Source of the DNA: Nostoc sp. TCL240-02
Lineage (GTDB): Bacteria; Cyanobacteriota; Cyanobacteriia; Cyanobacteriales; Nostocaceae
Direction of reading: 5' to 3'
Assembly (NCBI RefSeq): GCF_013343235.1
Contig: NZ_CP040094.1
Coordinates: forward strand, 6,567,001 to 6,631,000
Length of the DNA stretch: 64,000 nucleotides
Of the stretch, positions 8,076 through 18,131 are shown in pieces. The translations under genes and the position numbers were made by a program. The notes below the pieces were generated by a model. That model had not been told where the DNA came from. It worked only from the letters and a program-made list of their open reading frames with translations, and did no database searches. How positions within the stretch are numbered: the stretch's first letter is position 1; every line of letters starts with the position of its first letter.

Positions 8076-11000
8076 ATGGTCAGCATTCCCGGATATCACG
8101 TTAGCAAAGAACTCTATAACGGTTCTCGAACTTTAGTGTATCGCGCTAATCGAGAAACTGACCAAAAATCTGTGGTGATTAAGCTGATGAAAACTGTTTA
8201 TCCCAGTTTCATTGAATTGATCCAGTTTCGGAACCAGTTCACCATCGCCAAAAATTTAAATCTACCTGGAATCATCCAAACATACAGTCTGGAACCTTAT
8301 CAGAATGGCTATGCGTTAGTAATGGAAGACTTTGGGGGAATTTCTCTCAAAGATTATTTGACCTCTGTAGAGACACGATATATCGCGTCTCTACAAGAGT
8401 TTTTACAAGTAGCGATCGCACTGTGCAATACATTAGATATTCTAATTCGTCATCGGATCATTCACAAAGATATTAAACCTGCCAATATTTTAATTAATCC
8501 CCAAACTAAAGAAATTAAGTTAATAGACTTTAGTATTGCATCTCTGTTGCCACGGGAAACTCAAACCCTGATGAGTCCTAATGTGTTAGAAGGGACACTT
8601 GGCTATTTATCACCAGAGCAAACTGGACGAATGAATCGGGGAATTGACTACCGGACTGATTTTTATTCTCTAGGTGTAACTTTTTACGAGTTATTAACAG
8701 GACAATTACCATTTCAATCACACGATCCGATGGAATTGGTACATTGTCATATTGCAAAACTTCCGCTTTTAGTACATGAGATTAATCCGCAAATTGCGCC
8801 TGTACTCTCATCCATTGTGAATAAACTGATGGCGAAAAATGCCGAAGACCGGTATCAGAGCGCATTTGGGTTGCAATATGATTTAGAAAATTGTTTGGCT
8901 CAACTCAAAGAAACGGGAAAAATTACAAGCTTCCCAATTGCCCAACGGGATGTGTGCGATCGCTTTATTATCCCAGAAAAACTCTATGGTCGTGAGCATG
9001 AAGTTGAAACTCTTCTCAAAGCCTTTGACCGCGTTACCACCAATCAGACGGAACTAATGCTGGTGGCTGGTTTTTCTGGTATTGGTAAAACTGCTTTGGT
9101 TAACGAGGTTCACAAACCCATTGTCCGACAGAGGGGTTACTTTATAAAAGGCAAATTTGACCAATTTAATCGTAATATTCCTTTCTCCGCTTTTGTACAG
9201 GCATTTCGAGACTTAATGGGACAATTGCTGAGTGAAAGTGATACTCAATTGTCAACTTGGAAAAATAAAATTTTACAAGTGCTAGGCGATCAAGCGCAAG
9301 TCATTCTTGATGTAATTCCCGAACTAGAACAAATTATTGGTCAACAACCACCTGCAACAGAACTTTCACCAAGTACAGCACAAAATCGCTTCAATTTACT
9401 ATTCCAAAACTTCATTCAGGTATTCACTACAAAAGAACATCCATTAGTAATTTTCCTCGATGATTTGCAGTGGGCTGATTCTGTATCACTCAAATTGATA
9501 CAGTTGTTAATGAGCGAATCAGGAAGTGGAGCTTTACTTTTAATTGGGGCTTATCGAGATAATGAAGTCTCTACCGCGCATCCGTTGATGTTGACTTTAG
9601 CGGAGATTCGCAAAGCTAATGCCACAATTCACAGCATTACTTTAGCTGCGTTAACTACAGCTAGTTTAAATCAATTGGTAGTTGATACCTTAAGTTGTTC
9701 AGATAAAAATGCCCAAGTTTTAACACAACTCGTCTATCAAAAAACTAAAGGAAATCCATTTTTTGCAACGCAATTCCTCAAAGCATTGTATGAAGATAGA
9801 CTGATTAATTTTAATTTCGATCAAGGGTATTGGCAATGTGATATTGCTGCGGTGAAGTCCCTTGCTCTCACCGATGATGTGGTAGAGTTCGTAGCGCTAC
9901 AATTGCAGAAATTGCCAGCAGCAACGCAAAATGTGTTGAAATTAGCCGCGTGTATTGGCAACCAGTTTGATTTGCTAACCTTAGCAATTGTTTCTGAACA
10001 ATCGGAAACTGAAACGGCAGCATCTTTATGGAAAGCTTTGCAAGAAGGGTTAGTTTTACCTACTAGCGAAGTTTATAAATTCTTTCAAGATAGTGGGCAT
10101 GATTGTAACTCAAATCCTCTAAATTCTAATTTACAAGTCCCTATCTACAAATTTTTACATGATCGCGTGCAGCAAGCTGCCTATTCTCTAATTCCAGATG
10201 AAGAGAAACAATTTACACATCTTAAAATTGGGCAATTACTCTTGCAAAATACCTCTGAGTCTCAGCAAGAGGAGCGAATTTTTGAGATTGTCAGTCAGTT
10301 GAATTGTGGAATAACGCTAATTACCCAGCCAAGTGAACGTCAACAATTAGCTCAGTTAAATCTGAATGCTGGTCGAAAAGCAAAAGAAGCTACTGCTTAT
10401 GGTGCAGCAATTCATTATCTCAAGTCGGGAATGCAATTGCTGACAATTAATAGTTGGGAAATCGCATACGAACTGACTCGAAGTTTATATGAAGAAGCTG
10501 CCGAAGCTACCTTTCTCAACAATGAATTTGAGCAGATGGAATCTCTTATCCAAGTCGTCATGGAAAAAACAACCACCTTACTGGATAGGGTGAAAGTTTA
10601 TGAAGTTCAACTCCAAGCCGATCAGGTGCGGAATCAATCATTCAAAGCGATCGCAATTGGGCGTGAACTTCTCGCTCAACTTGGGGTAACATTACCTGAA
10701 TCAGTCACACCTCCAGACATTCAGCAATCTGTAGTCAACACGCTCTCCACCTTGGCTGGCAGAAGTATTGCGGGCTTAGTTAATTTGCCATTGATGAACG
10801 ATCCCAAAGCTTTGGTTGCTTTGCGGATTATGGCTAGCATCGCTCCCGCCATCCATCAGGTTGCGCCTTATCTGTTCCCAATTATTGCCTGTGAAGAGGT
10901 GAATTTATCTCTTAAATACGGCAATGCACCACTTTCTGCACCAGGGTATGCAGATTTTGGAATTGTACTTAATATTTGTAACCAACTGGAGTCAGGCTCA

Positions 11001-13484
11001 GAATTTGGCCAGCTAGCTTTACTGCTTGTAGATAGATTTCAAGCAAAATCTGTTCAAAGCATGACTATATTTAAGGTAGCTGCATTGAATCAATGTAATC
11101 AACAACATGTTCGCACCTCAATTAGTTTATTACAGGAATCCCATAGTTTTGGATTAGAGACAGGCGATTTTTTTCATGTGCTCGCATCGATGATTTTTAA
11201 GTTATTTTATGTCTATTTAAGTGGGACAGAAGTTTTGGAAATCCTGCTAGCAGATATCAAAGCCTACGAGTTTAATTTTGCTAAAAATCAGCGTTTATTA
11301 AATTGGTCTAATATCGTCTGTCAAAGCATTAAAAATCTAACCGAATATAGCGACAATCCAGAGTGCCTGATTGGTGAAGATTGTCAAGAAGAACAACTCT
11401 TATCTGCGCTCATCAAAGAGAATGACGAATTAACACTCCACATATTTTACCTAAGTAAGTTAACACTCAGTTATCTTTTTGAGAATTTTCCGGCAGCAGT
11501 TGAGAATGCAAATCAGGGAGAGCAATACCTTAACGGTGGCGCAGGAATGTTATCCGTGACTGTTTTCTACTATTACGATTCTCTGTCTCGGTTGGCTATC
11601 TATCCAACGGCTGAACCATCTCAACAGGAGCAATTACTCTTGAAGGTTGGCGAAAATCAAGAAAAATTGCAGCTTCGAGCCAAATTTGCACCAATGAATT
11701 TCCAGCACAAATTTGATTTGGTGGAAGCAGAACGGCATCGAGTTTTAGGCGAAAAAATAGCAGCAATAGAATTGTACGATCGCGCCATTTCTCTAGCCAA
11801 AGAAAACGAATATATCCAAGAAGAAGCTTTGAGCAATGAGCTAGCTGCCAAGTTCTACCTCGACTGGGGCAAAGGAAAAATTGCCCAAGTTTATATGCAA
11901 GAAGCTTATTACTGCTATGCTCGTTGGGGTGCTAAAGCTAAAGCTGAGGATTTAGAAAAACGCTATCCTCAACTCTTGGCTCCCATATTACAAGGGCAGC
12001 ATCATCGCTTGCAACTGAGTTCTACTGTCGAAGCATCATCATTTCCGCATCAAACCATCCACACAAATCTTTCTAGCAGCAGTATCTCTGAAGCCCTCGA
12101 TTTTGCCACCATCTTTAAAGCTTCACAAGTTCTCTCTAGTGAAATTCAATTAGAGCAATTACTCACTACCCTTTTGCAAGTCGTGATGGAAAATGCCGGG
12201 GCAAAAAAAGCTGCTTTACTTGTACTTCAACAGGGCGACTTAGTGGTTAAAGCTATAGCCAGCATCAATAAAGGAGTCACTCTAGTATCTATACCATTGT
12301 CAGTCAGCGAAGACATTCCCATTACATTGGTAAACTCTGTCAAACATAGCTTAAAAACTGTTGTGCTAGATGATGTAACAGCACAAACAGATTTTATCGG
12401 TGACTCATATTTCATGCAGCAACAACCTAAGAGTGTGTTGTGTACGCCGATGTTAAATCAGGGTAAACTCATCGGGCTGCTATATCTAGAAAATCCGCTG
12501 ACAATTGGTGTATTTACAAGCGATCGCACTGAAGTTATCCAACTGCTATGCACCCAAGCCGCCATCTCTCTAGAAAATGCCCGTCTTTATCAAGAATCTC
12601 AAAATTATGCCCATCAACTAGAGCGATCGCTACAAGAACTTGAGCATACCCAATTACAAATGGTGCAAAATGAAAAAATGGCAACCTTGGGTAATTTAGT
12701 TGCTGGGGTAGCACATGAAATTAATAATCCCATTGGATTTTTGAAAGGCAGTCTTAACAATGCCGAAGAGTATATTCAAGACTTACTCGCCCATATTCAG
12801 TGCTACCAACAACATCATCCCACTTCTGCGATCGCAGTGATTGAGCATGGCGAAGAAATTGACCTAGAATTCTTGACTCAAGACTTACCAAAGCTCGTAA
12901 GCTCAATGAAGGTGGCAAGCGAACGGATTAAAGATATTAGCATTAGTCTTCGCACTTTCTCCAGAGCCGATACAACCGAAAAAGTTGCTTGTAATCTCCA
13001 TGAAGGGATTGAGAGTACGCTGTTAATTTTGAAGTATCGCCTCAAAGCTAACGAAAAACGTCCAGCCATTGAAGTCATCACCGAATATGGAAAGTTACCA
13101 CCAGTTAAGTGCTTTTTAGGACAATTAAATCAAGTATTTATGAACATACTTGCTAATGCAATTGATGCCTTAGATACTTCGTGTGAGGGACTTTCTTTTG
13201 CCCAAGCGCAAGCAAATCATCACCAAATACTGATTCACACCGAAGTATCCAGTGAGCAAAACATGGTGGCAATTCGCATCAAAGATAACGGTCAGGGGAT
13301 GTCGGAGGAGATTAGATCGCGGATATTTGACCACCTGTTTACAACTAAAGAGGTTGGGAAAGGAACAGGATTAGGATTAGCGATCGCTCGCCAAATTGTC
13401 GAGGAAACCCACAATGGGCGGTTGAGGTGCAATTCTGTGCTTGGTGAAGGAACAGAATTTGTCATTGAAATTCCGGTGTTTTAA
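8076..13484 (+). CDS. Hybrid Ser/Thr kinase - AAA ATPase - GAF - histidine kinase signalling protein
   Basis: About 1802 residues. In order: a Ser/Thr kinase domain (about 5-270; K36 in VVIKLMK, catalytic HKDIKPAN with D132, Mg-binding DFS at 151), a STAND/AAA ATPase (Walker A GFSGIGKT at 332-339; LVIFLDDLQWAD Walker B), a long helical TPR-like region to about 1300, a GAF domain (about 1360-1510), then a histidine kinase (phospho-acceptor H1547 in VAHEINNP, N box NILANAIDAL, G boxes DNGQGM and GTGLGLAIA). This is the architecture of the HstK-type kinases of Nostoc/Anabaena. An in-frame GTG at 8052 could add 8 residues, but family members begin just before IPGY, so ATG 8076 is preferred. Residues 98-106 derive from an inserted palindromic repeat. 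The signal and output are unknown; no response regulator is adjacent. Confidence 0.9.
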   Translation: MVSIPGYHVSKELYNGSRTLVYRANRETDQKSVVIKLMKTVYPSFIELIQFRNQFTIAKNLNLPGIIQTYSLEPYQNGYALVMEDFGGISLKDYLTSVETRYIASLQEFLQVAIALCNTLDILIRHRIIHKDIKPANILINPQTKEIKLIDFSIASLLPRETQTLMSPNVLEGTLGYLSPEQTGRMNRGIDYRTDFYSLGVTFYELLTGQLPFQSHDPMELVHCHIAKLPLLVHEINPQIAPVLSSIVNKLMAKNAEDRYQSAFGLQYDLENCLAQLKETGKITSFPIAQRDVCDRFIIPEKLYGREHEVETLLKAFDRVTTNQTELMLVAGFSGIGKTALVNEVHKPIVRQRGYFIKGKFDQFNRNIPFSAFVQAFRDLMGQLLSESDTQLSTWKNKILQVLGDQAQVILDVIPELEQIIGQQPPATELSPSTAQNRFNLLFQNFIQVFTTKEHPLVIFLDDLQWADSVSLKLIQLLMSESGSGALLLIGAYRDNEVSTAHPLMLTLAEIRKANATIHSITLAALTTASLNQLVVDTLSCSDKNAQVLTQLVYQKTKGNPFFATQFLKALYEDRLINFNFDQGYWQCDIAAVKSLALTDDVVEFVALQLQKLPAATQNVLKLAACIGNQFDLLTLAIVSEQSETETAASLWKALQEGLVLPTSEVYKFFQDSGHDCNSNPLNSNLQVPIYKFLHDRVQQAAYSLIPDEEKQFTHLKIGQLLLQNTSESQQEERIFEIVSQLNCGITLITQPSERQQLAQLNLNAGRKAKEATAYGAAIHYLKSGMQLLTINSWEIAYELTRSLYEEAAEATFLNNEFEQMESLIQVVMEKTTTLLDRVKVYEVQLQADQVRNQSFKAIAIGRELLAQLGVTLPESVTPPDIQQSVVNTLSTLAGRSIAGLVNLPLMNDPKALVALRIMASIAPAIHQVAPYLFPIIACEEVNLSLKYGNAPLSAPGYADFGIVLNICNQLESGSEFGQLALLLVDRFQAKSVQSMTIFKVAALNQCNQQHVRTSISLLQESHSFGLETGDFFHVLASMIFKLFYVYLSGTEVLEILLADIKAYEFNFAKNQRLLNWSNIVCQSIKNLTEYSDNPECLIGEDCQEEQLLSALIKENDELTLHIFYLSKLTLSYLFENFPAAVENANQGEQYLNGGAGMLSVTVFYYYDSLSRLAIYPTAEPSQQEQLLLKVGENQEKLQLRAKFAPMNFQHKFDLVEAERHRVLGEKIAAIELYDRAISLAKENEYIQEEALSNELAAKFYLDWGKGKIAQVYMQEAYYCYARWGAKAKAEDLEKRYPQLLAPILQGQHHRLQLSSTVEASSFPHQTIHTNLSSSSISEALDFATIFKASQVLSSEIQLEQLLTTLLQVVMENAGAKKAALLVLQQGDLVVKAIASINKGVTLVSIPLSVSEDIPITLVNSVKHSLKTVVLDDVTAQTDFIGDSYFMQQQPKSVLCTPMLNQGKLIGLLYLENPLTIGVFTSDRTEVIQLLCTQAAISLENARLYQESQNYAHQLERSLQELEHTQLQMVQNEKMATLGNLVAGVAHEINNPIGFLKGSLNNAEEYIQDLLAHIQCYQQHHPTSAIAVIEHGEEIDLEFLTQDLPKLVSSMKVASERIKDISISLRTFSRADTTEKVACNLHEGIESTLLILKYRLKANEKRPAIEVITEYGKLPPVKCFLGQLNQVFMNILANAIDALDTSCEGLSFAQAQANHHQILIHTEVSSEQNMVAIRIKDNGQGMSEEIRSRIFDHLFTTKEVGKGTGLGLAIARQIVEETHNGRLRCNSVLGEGTEFVIEIPVF
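8367..8394 (+). repeat. In-frame palindromic repeat inside the kinase domain
   Basis: A 28-bp near-perfect palindrome with arms GTAGAGAC / GTCTCTAC and centre CGATATATCG, encoding VETRYIASL in the surface region before the helix EFLQVAIAL. The same repeat family lies in spacers at 7866, 13601, 40365 and 58491. Confidence 0.75.
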
Positions 13485-13731
13485 CTACAGTGTTTTGCAA
13501 GTACATGAGGTACATCCCCCTCCCCAACCCTGCTCTTGGTAAAGGGCTACAGTGTACACACAAGTCGGAAATAGTAGTCTGTCAAGGAATTAAATTCTTT
13601 GTAGAGACGGCGATTTATCGCGTCTCTGTAATATTGCGATTTTCCTCTCAATGCATAACGCTTTTAATTTTTCGGTAATCTGGAGGACAGTAATAGCACA
13701 ATTTTACTAAATCTGTATAACTTGATTCTAA
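13485..13731. repeat. Spacer with GTAGAGAC palindrome
   Basis: At 13601-13630 there is an almost perfect palindrome (arms GTAGAGACG / CGTCTCTG, centre GCGATTTATCG) identical in its core to 58491-58516. A C-rich stretch at 13512-13550 (CCCTCCCCAACCCTGCTC) is another common Nostoc spacer sequence. No gene is supported here. Confidence 0.65.
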
Positions 13732-15060
13732 ATGAGGTATCGTTCAGAGTTAAGATTACACAATTGCGTTGAATTGTGGTTAAAGCTACAAAAATTGTTA
13801 AAACAACTAACTAATACCGTATTTCCAGCCTCAGTCTTCCGACTAGAGAGTGGTTTAACTTTTATTCATCAAGAGATTCCCACTACTCCTGTAGTTGTGG
13901 CTGATGTTTGGGTGCGTGCTGGAGCAAGCCTAGAGCCAAAACCGTGGTTTGGGATGGCGCACTTTTTAGAACACATGATTTTTAAAGGTACGGCAACACT
14001 TCCCCCTGGAATGTTTGATTCCAAAGTTGAAAACCGGGGTGGCGTAAGTAATGCGGCGACAAGCTATGATTATGCTAATTATTCACTCACCACAGCCGCC
14101 CCTTATTTAAAAGATACTTTGCCCTATTTGGGCGAATTACTGCTCAATGCGGCAATTCCAGAAGACGAATTTAGCCGCGAGCGGGACGTGGTGCTAGAGG
14201 AAATTCGCTCTTGTCAGGACGATTCCGACTGGATAGGATTTCAAGCTCTGATTCAAAGCATCTATCCACATCACCCTTACGGGCGTTCGGTGTTAGGTAC
14301 CGAGCAAGAGCTGATGCAGCAGTCTCCAGAAGCAATGCGCTGTTTTCATCACGCCCACTATCAGCCGGAAAATATGACAGTGGTAATTGCTGGGGGTATA
14401 GCCCAGCAACCAGCTTGGGAATTAGTAAATCGTTCATTTAGTGATTTTGCCGAACGCTCGAATTGTCCGCAGTTTGAGAAAGTCACAAAGCCAGCGATAA
14501 CAGGAATTCACCGTCAAGAACTGTGTTTACCACGCATAGAGCAAGCACGATTGTTGATGGCCTGGTTGGTACCAGGAGTAGAAGAAATTCGCACTAGCTA
14601 TGGTCTAGATTTATTGTCCGTGTTATTGGCAGAAGGGCGAACTTCGCGTTTAGTGCGTGATTTGCGAGAAGATTTGCAATTGGTACAAGGAATTTGTAGT
14701 AGTTTTTCTCTACAACGGGAATCAAGTTTATTTACAATTACTGCCTGGTTGGAACCAGAAAATCTAGAAGAAGTTGAGTCTTTAATTTGCGCTCATTTGG
14801 ATGATTTGCAGACTGAAGGAATTAGTGAACAGGAACTTGCCCGTACACGCAGACTACTGTGTAACGAGTATGCGTTTTCTACTGAAACGCCAAATCAATT
14901 GACAGGGCTTTATGGATATTACAATACCATCGCCCAAGCTGAATTAGCTGTGACATATCCCCAGCAGATTCAGTCTTTTGATGCTCAACAACTGCAAAAA
15001 TTAGCTAAACAATATCTCTCACCGCAGAATTATGCGGTTACTGTACTTAAACCGTGTTAG
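13732..15060 (+). CDS. M16 family zinc peptidase, catalytic subunit
   Basis: 442 residues. The inverted zinc motif HFLEH (H77, E80, H81) with the distal glutamate E157 in VVLEEI shows an active M16B protease of the processing-peptidase type. The C-terminal half lacks the Arg-Tyr pair of the family (the equivalent segment reads LREDLQLVQGI). The following gene is a second M16 protein with the opposite pattern, so the two should form an active heterodimer. The N-terminal 35 residues are unusual and the true start may lie further in (near TVFPASVFRLESGL); no clear Shine-Dalgarno site was found. Substrates are probably short unfolded peptides (family knowledge). Confidence 0.88.
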   Translation: MRYRSELRLHNCVELWLKLQKLLKQLTNTVFPASVFRLESGLTFIHQEIPTTPVVVADVWVRAGASLEPKPWFGMAHFLEHMIFKGTATLPPGMFDSKVENRGGVSNAATSYDYANYSLTTAAPYLKDTLPYLGELLLNAAIPEDEFSRERDVVLEEIRSCQDDSDWIGFQALIQSIYPHHPYGRSVLGTEQELMQQSPEAMRCFHHAHYQPENMTVVIAGGIAQQPAWELVNRSFSDFAERSNCPQFEKVTKPAITGIHRQELCLPRIEQARLLMAWLVPGVEEIRTSYGLDLLSVLLAEGRTSRLVRDLREDLQLVQGICSSFSLQRESSLFTITAWLEPENLEEVESLICAHLDDLQTEGISEQELARTRRLLCNEYAFSTETPNQLTGLYGYYNTIAQAELAVTYPQQIQSFDAQQLQKLAKQYLSPQNYAVTVLKPC

Positions 15061-15063
15061 TCA

Positions 15064-15126
15064 TTAGTTATTAGCAAAAGATAACAGACAAATGACAACT
15101 GATAAATGACAAAGGACGAAGGACAA
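15064..15126. repeat. AATGACAAA-type spacer tract between the M16 genes
   Basis: TTAGTTATTAGC then repeated variants of GACAAATGACAACTGATAAATGAC. Similar tracts occur at 21605, 43440, 48011, 50390 and 60020 and are common between genes in heterocystous cyanobacteria. Confidence 0.6.
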
Positions 15127-16398
15127 ATGACAACCTTGCTGCAAAAATCGCCTATCCATCGCACCGTATTAAATAATGACATTGTCGTGCTGGCGGCAGA
15201 AAACCCTGCTGCGGATATTATTGCTGCACGAATTTTTGTGCGTGCTGGTAGTTGTAACGAAAACCGGGAGCAAGCAGGGTTGGCGCATTTGCTATCAGCA
15301 GTGATGACAAAGGGATGCGATGGACTTTCTAGTTTGGAAATTGCTGAAAAAGTCGAGTCTGTAGGAGCAAGTTTGAGTGCAGATGCTGGCACTGATTATT
15401 TTTTGCTATCTTTCAAGACGGTAACATCAGATTTTGCGGAAATTTTAGCATTGGCAGCGCGGATTTTGCGATCGCCTACTTTTCCTGAAACTCAAGTGGA
15501 ACTAGAACGGCGTTTAGCACTCCAAGATATTCGTTCGCAAAAAGAGCAACCTTTCAATGTCGCCTTTGAACAAATGCGGCAGATAATGTACCAAAATCAT
15601 CCCTACTCTATGTCAGTGCTGGGAGATGAAACCAGTATGAGTAGCTTAACTCGTGCAGATTTAGTGGAGTATCACCAAACTTATTTCCGCCCAGATAATG
15701 TAGTAATTAGCATTGCTGGGAGAGTCACACCTACAGATGCAGCAGCGTTGGTGGAAGAAGTTTTTGCTGATTGGCAAGCGCCAGCCCAAGCACTACCAAT
15801 ACTGAATTTACCTGAAATTAAAGTGGAACCGCAGGTAAAGGTTAAGCCAGTACAGACACAACAATCAATCGTGATGCTTGGTTATTTAGGAACATCGGTC
15901 AATTCTGTTGACTACGCCGCCCTGAAGTTGCTGTGTACTTACTTGGGAAATGGGCTTTCTAGTCGCTTGTTTGTCGAACTGCGGGAAAAGCGCGGTTTAG
16001 CTTATGAAGTATCTGCTTTTTACTCCACAAGGCTATTTCCAGCCTCATTTGTGGTTTACATGGGTACAGCACCAGAGAATACTAGCATTGCCCTAGAAGG
16101 ACTACGTACAGAAGTAGATTTATTGTCTACCACTGAAGTATCTGGAAGTGCCCTCCAAGCTGCAAAAAATAAGATTCTTGGGCAGTATGCCTTGGGTAAA
16201 CAAACAAATGGGCAAATTGCTCAGATATACGGCTGGTATGAAATTTTGGGCTTAGGAATTGATTTTGATACCAAGTTTCAAGAATTGATTGCGGCGGTGA
16301 GTGCCAAAGATGCGATCGCTGCCGCAAGTAAGTATTTAAAATCACCTTACTTGTCTTTAGTTGGTCAAGAAGAAGCAATTAACCGAGCGATCGCTTAA
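15127..16398 (+). CDS. M16 family peptidase, non-catalytic partner subunit
   Basis: About 423 residues from the ATG at 15127; an upstream in-frame ATG (15106) lies inside repeat sequence and is less likely. The zinc site is destroyed: the HxxEH position reads HLLSA (H54, S57, A58) and the distal Glu region reads LALQDI. The substrate-binding Arg-Tyr pair is present in LREKRGLAYEVSAFYS. This is the classic inactive partner of an M16B heterodimer, encoded directly after the active subunit and presumably co-transcribed. Confidence 0.88.
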   Translation: MTTLLQKSPIHRTVLNNDIVVLAAENPAADIIAARIFVRAGSCNENREQAGLAHLLSAVMTKGCDGLSSLEIAEKVESVGASLSADAGTDYFLLSFKTVTSDFAEILALAARILRSPTFPETQVELERRLALQDIRSQKEQPFNVAFEQMRQIMYQNHPYSMSVLGDETSMSSLTRADLVEYHQTYFRPDNVVISIAGRVTPTDAAALVEEVFADWQAPAQALPILNLPEIKVEPQVKVKPVQTQQSIVMLGYLGTSVNSVDYAALKLLCTYLGNGLSSRLFVELREKRGLAYEVSAFYSTRLFPASFVVYMGTAPENTSIALEGLRTEVDLLSTTEVSGSALQAAKNKILGQYALGKQTNGQIAQIYGWYEILGLGIDFDTKFQELIAAVSAKDAIAAASKYLKSPYLSLVGQEEAINRAIA

Positions 16399-16489
16399 AT
16401 AGCCCATCCGAGACATCGTAAATAGAGCAGCTGTTTTTTAGACCAAGCGGCTGTACCATTAGCATGAGAATATTCTGGGAGTAAATTCC

Positions 16490-17575
16490 ATGCAAAGCAG
16501 CCTGACAGCAAGTATTTTGAGTTCCTTAAAATTACTAGACCCCACTGTAAATCGCTGTGGAATGGAAAAACGGCAAAAAAGTTGGTGGACAAAGAGGTCT
16601 AAATCTTTCTCAGCCATTGAAATACTCTTGTTATCCGCAACGCCTCTGCTTATTGCCTCAACGCCTTTAATATCAATAGCAGCGCCACAAAAAATTGCCC
16701 AAATAAATCCTGGAGATAGCATCAGCCGCCCTAACCTCAAAGTTGGTAGCCAAGGCGAACGCGTATCTGAACTTCAGGCAGCTCTGAAACTTTTGGGTTT
16801 TTACTCTGGTGCAGTAGATGGTATTTATAGTGAGAATACAGCCAGTGCTGTTGCCCGTTTTAAACAAGCAGCTGGCTTGAATCCAGATGGCGTTGTTGAT
16901 GCCAGCACTTGGCAAAGACTTTTCCCTAATCAACCAGTAGCAGCATCAACCATCCCTTCATCCCAGCCAAGATTTAACTCAGCTACGAATTTTCCTGTTC
17001 CAACCCAGGCTAGCAGCCTCACCAACGTTGCAAATCCTAACCCCAACCCCCCAAGACAAGCTGTAACACAAGTTGCGACTAGCTCAGAGCCAAGACCTAC
17101 TACCCCAAGACAAGCTGTAACACAAGTTGCGACTAGCTCAGAGCCAAGACCTGCTACCCCAAAAAAAGCTGTAACACAAGTTGCGACTAGCCCTGAGCCA
17201 AGACCTGCTACCCCAAGAAAAGCTACAACTTCAAGCACACAAAAAACGCCAAATCGTACTACATCAACTGCTAGAACTCAGTCAGCTACACGGACTGGGC
17301 AAACTACTCGAACTCAGAAAAACACAACTACTCAACGAACTCCTGGTATTCAATATACCTCCGAAGGATTGCCAATTTTACGTATAGGATTACGTGGTTC
17401 TGAAGTTGTTAAGTTGCAACAACAACTGAAAAGGCTTGGTTTCTTGAAAGGCGATGCCGATGGAGACTTTGGTGAGACAACCGAGGCTGCTGTGCAAGCA
17501 GCACAAAAGCGGTATGGTTTAGAAGCTGATGGTGTAGTTGGTGGCTCTACCTGGGAGGTTCTTTTGCGGCGCTAG
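16490..17575 (+). CDS. Peptidoglycan-binding protein with two PG_binding_1 domains and a repeat linker
   Basis: 361 residues. A hydrophobic segment at 43-64 (IEILLLSATPLLIASTPLIS) acts as signal or anchor. One PG-binding module lies at about 84-143 (GSQGERVSELQAALKLLGFY) and a second at about 300-361 (GLRGSEVVKLQQQLKRLGFL). Between them is a Pro/Thr/Ala-rich linker containing a tandem unit about 20 residues long, based on PRQAVTQVATSSEPRP. GGGAG lies 8 bases before the ATG at 16490. Its likely place is the periplasm, bound to the cell wall; it has no catalytic domain. Confidence 0.82.
   Translation: MQSSLTASILSSLKLLDPTVNRCGMEKRQKSWWTKRSKSFSAIEILLLSATPLLIASTPLISIAAPQKIAQINPGDSISRPNLKVGSQGERVSELQAALKLLGFYSGAVDGIYSENTASAVARFKQAAGLNPDGVVDASTWQRLFPNQPVAASTIPSSQPRFNSATNFPVPTQASSLTNVANPNPNPPRQAVTQVATSSEPRPTTPRQAVTQVATSSEPRPATPKKAVTQVATSPEPRPATPRKATTSSTQKTPNRTTSTARTQSATRTGQTTRTQKNTTTQRTPGIQYTSEGLPILRIGLRGSEVVKLQQQLKRLGFLKGDADGDFGETTEAAVQAAQKRYGLEADGVVGGSTWEVLLRR
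17054..17220 (+). repeat. Tandem 60-bp repeat in the linker of the peptidoglycan-binding protein
   Basis: About three near-identical copies of a 60-bp unit beginning AGACAAGCTGTAACACAAGT; the first two are almost perfect and the third starts to diverge. Such a repeat can expand or contract by slippage. Confidence 0.8.
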
Positions 17576-18131
17576 CCTTACTAGGGAGCATAGCCAGCGT
17601 CTCTTTTGCCTGTGCGGGCAAGATGCTCCGAAGTTCTGATAACTTATTTCTTTTTTGGAAGTCCCCAAGGTACAGAGGTTTTTCAACTTTAATAAACCTC
17701 TGTAGCAATATTGTTCAGTTACACAAAGGAAGAGAAGGAAGAAATGCTTAACTGAACTGTATTGACCTCGGTAGGGATTTTGCGCTTCACAGCATTTTTT
17801 ATCAAAACAGAATTCAGGAGTCAGAATTCAGTTGGATATTCTGACCGAAAAAGTGGATAGCGCAGCGTCTCGTAGATAAGTGGGGCATAGCCCATTCTGA
17901 CTTCTGAATTCTTCTTTATGAATTTAATCCGGTACATCCTGCAATACGATAAAGATACACCGATTAGAAATATCTCTCTATGCCAGGACGGAAAAATTAC
18001 ATTACTTTTGGGCTGACAAAGGATAATAGCAACTTTATGAGTCAAGCAGAAAGACACATGATAGTGCTACAAATCACAACTGGCGACAGTGAAATTAATT
18101 AAACTTACTGCTAATTCCTCTAAAAAAACTT
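17576..18131. other. Spacer with hairpin and palindromic repeats
   Basis: About 555 bp. A hairpin at 17671-17704 (TACAGAGGTTT / AAACCTCTGTA) may end the upstream transcript. At 17812-17914 outer arms AGTCAGAATTC and GAATTCTGACTT-like sequence enclose repeat DNA (GCGCAGCGTCTCGTAGATA). No convincing gene: a 40-codon ATG frame at 17980-18102 has no supporting signal. Confidence 0.5.

Noticed and set aside
14171..14441. Overlapping ORFs on both strands within the first M16 gene
   Set aside because: They are shadows of a gene with clear family motifs and lack start signals.
16930..17238. Leftward ORF with repeated LGVVGLGSELVATCVTA units
   Set aside because: This is the antisense reading of the tandem repeat in the peptidoglycan-binding protein.
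17980..18102. 40-codon ATG frame (MPGRKNYITFGLTKDNSNF...)
   Set aside because: No ribosome-binding site and no recognisable family; kept out for lack of support.
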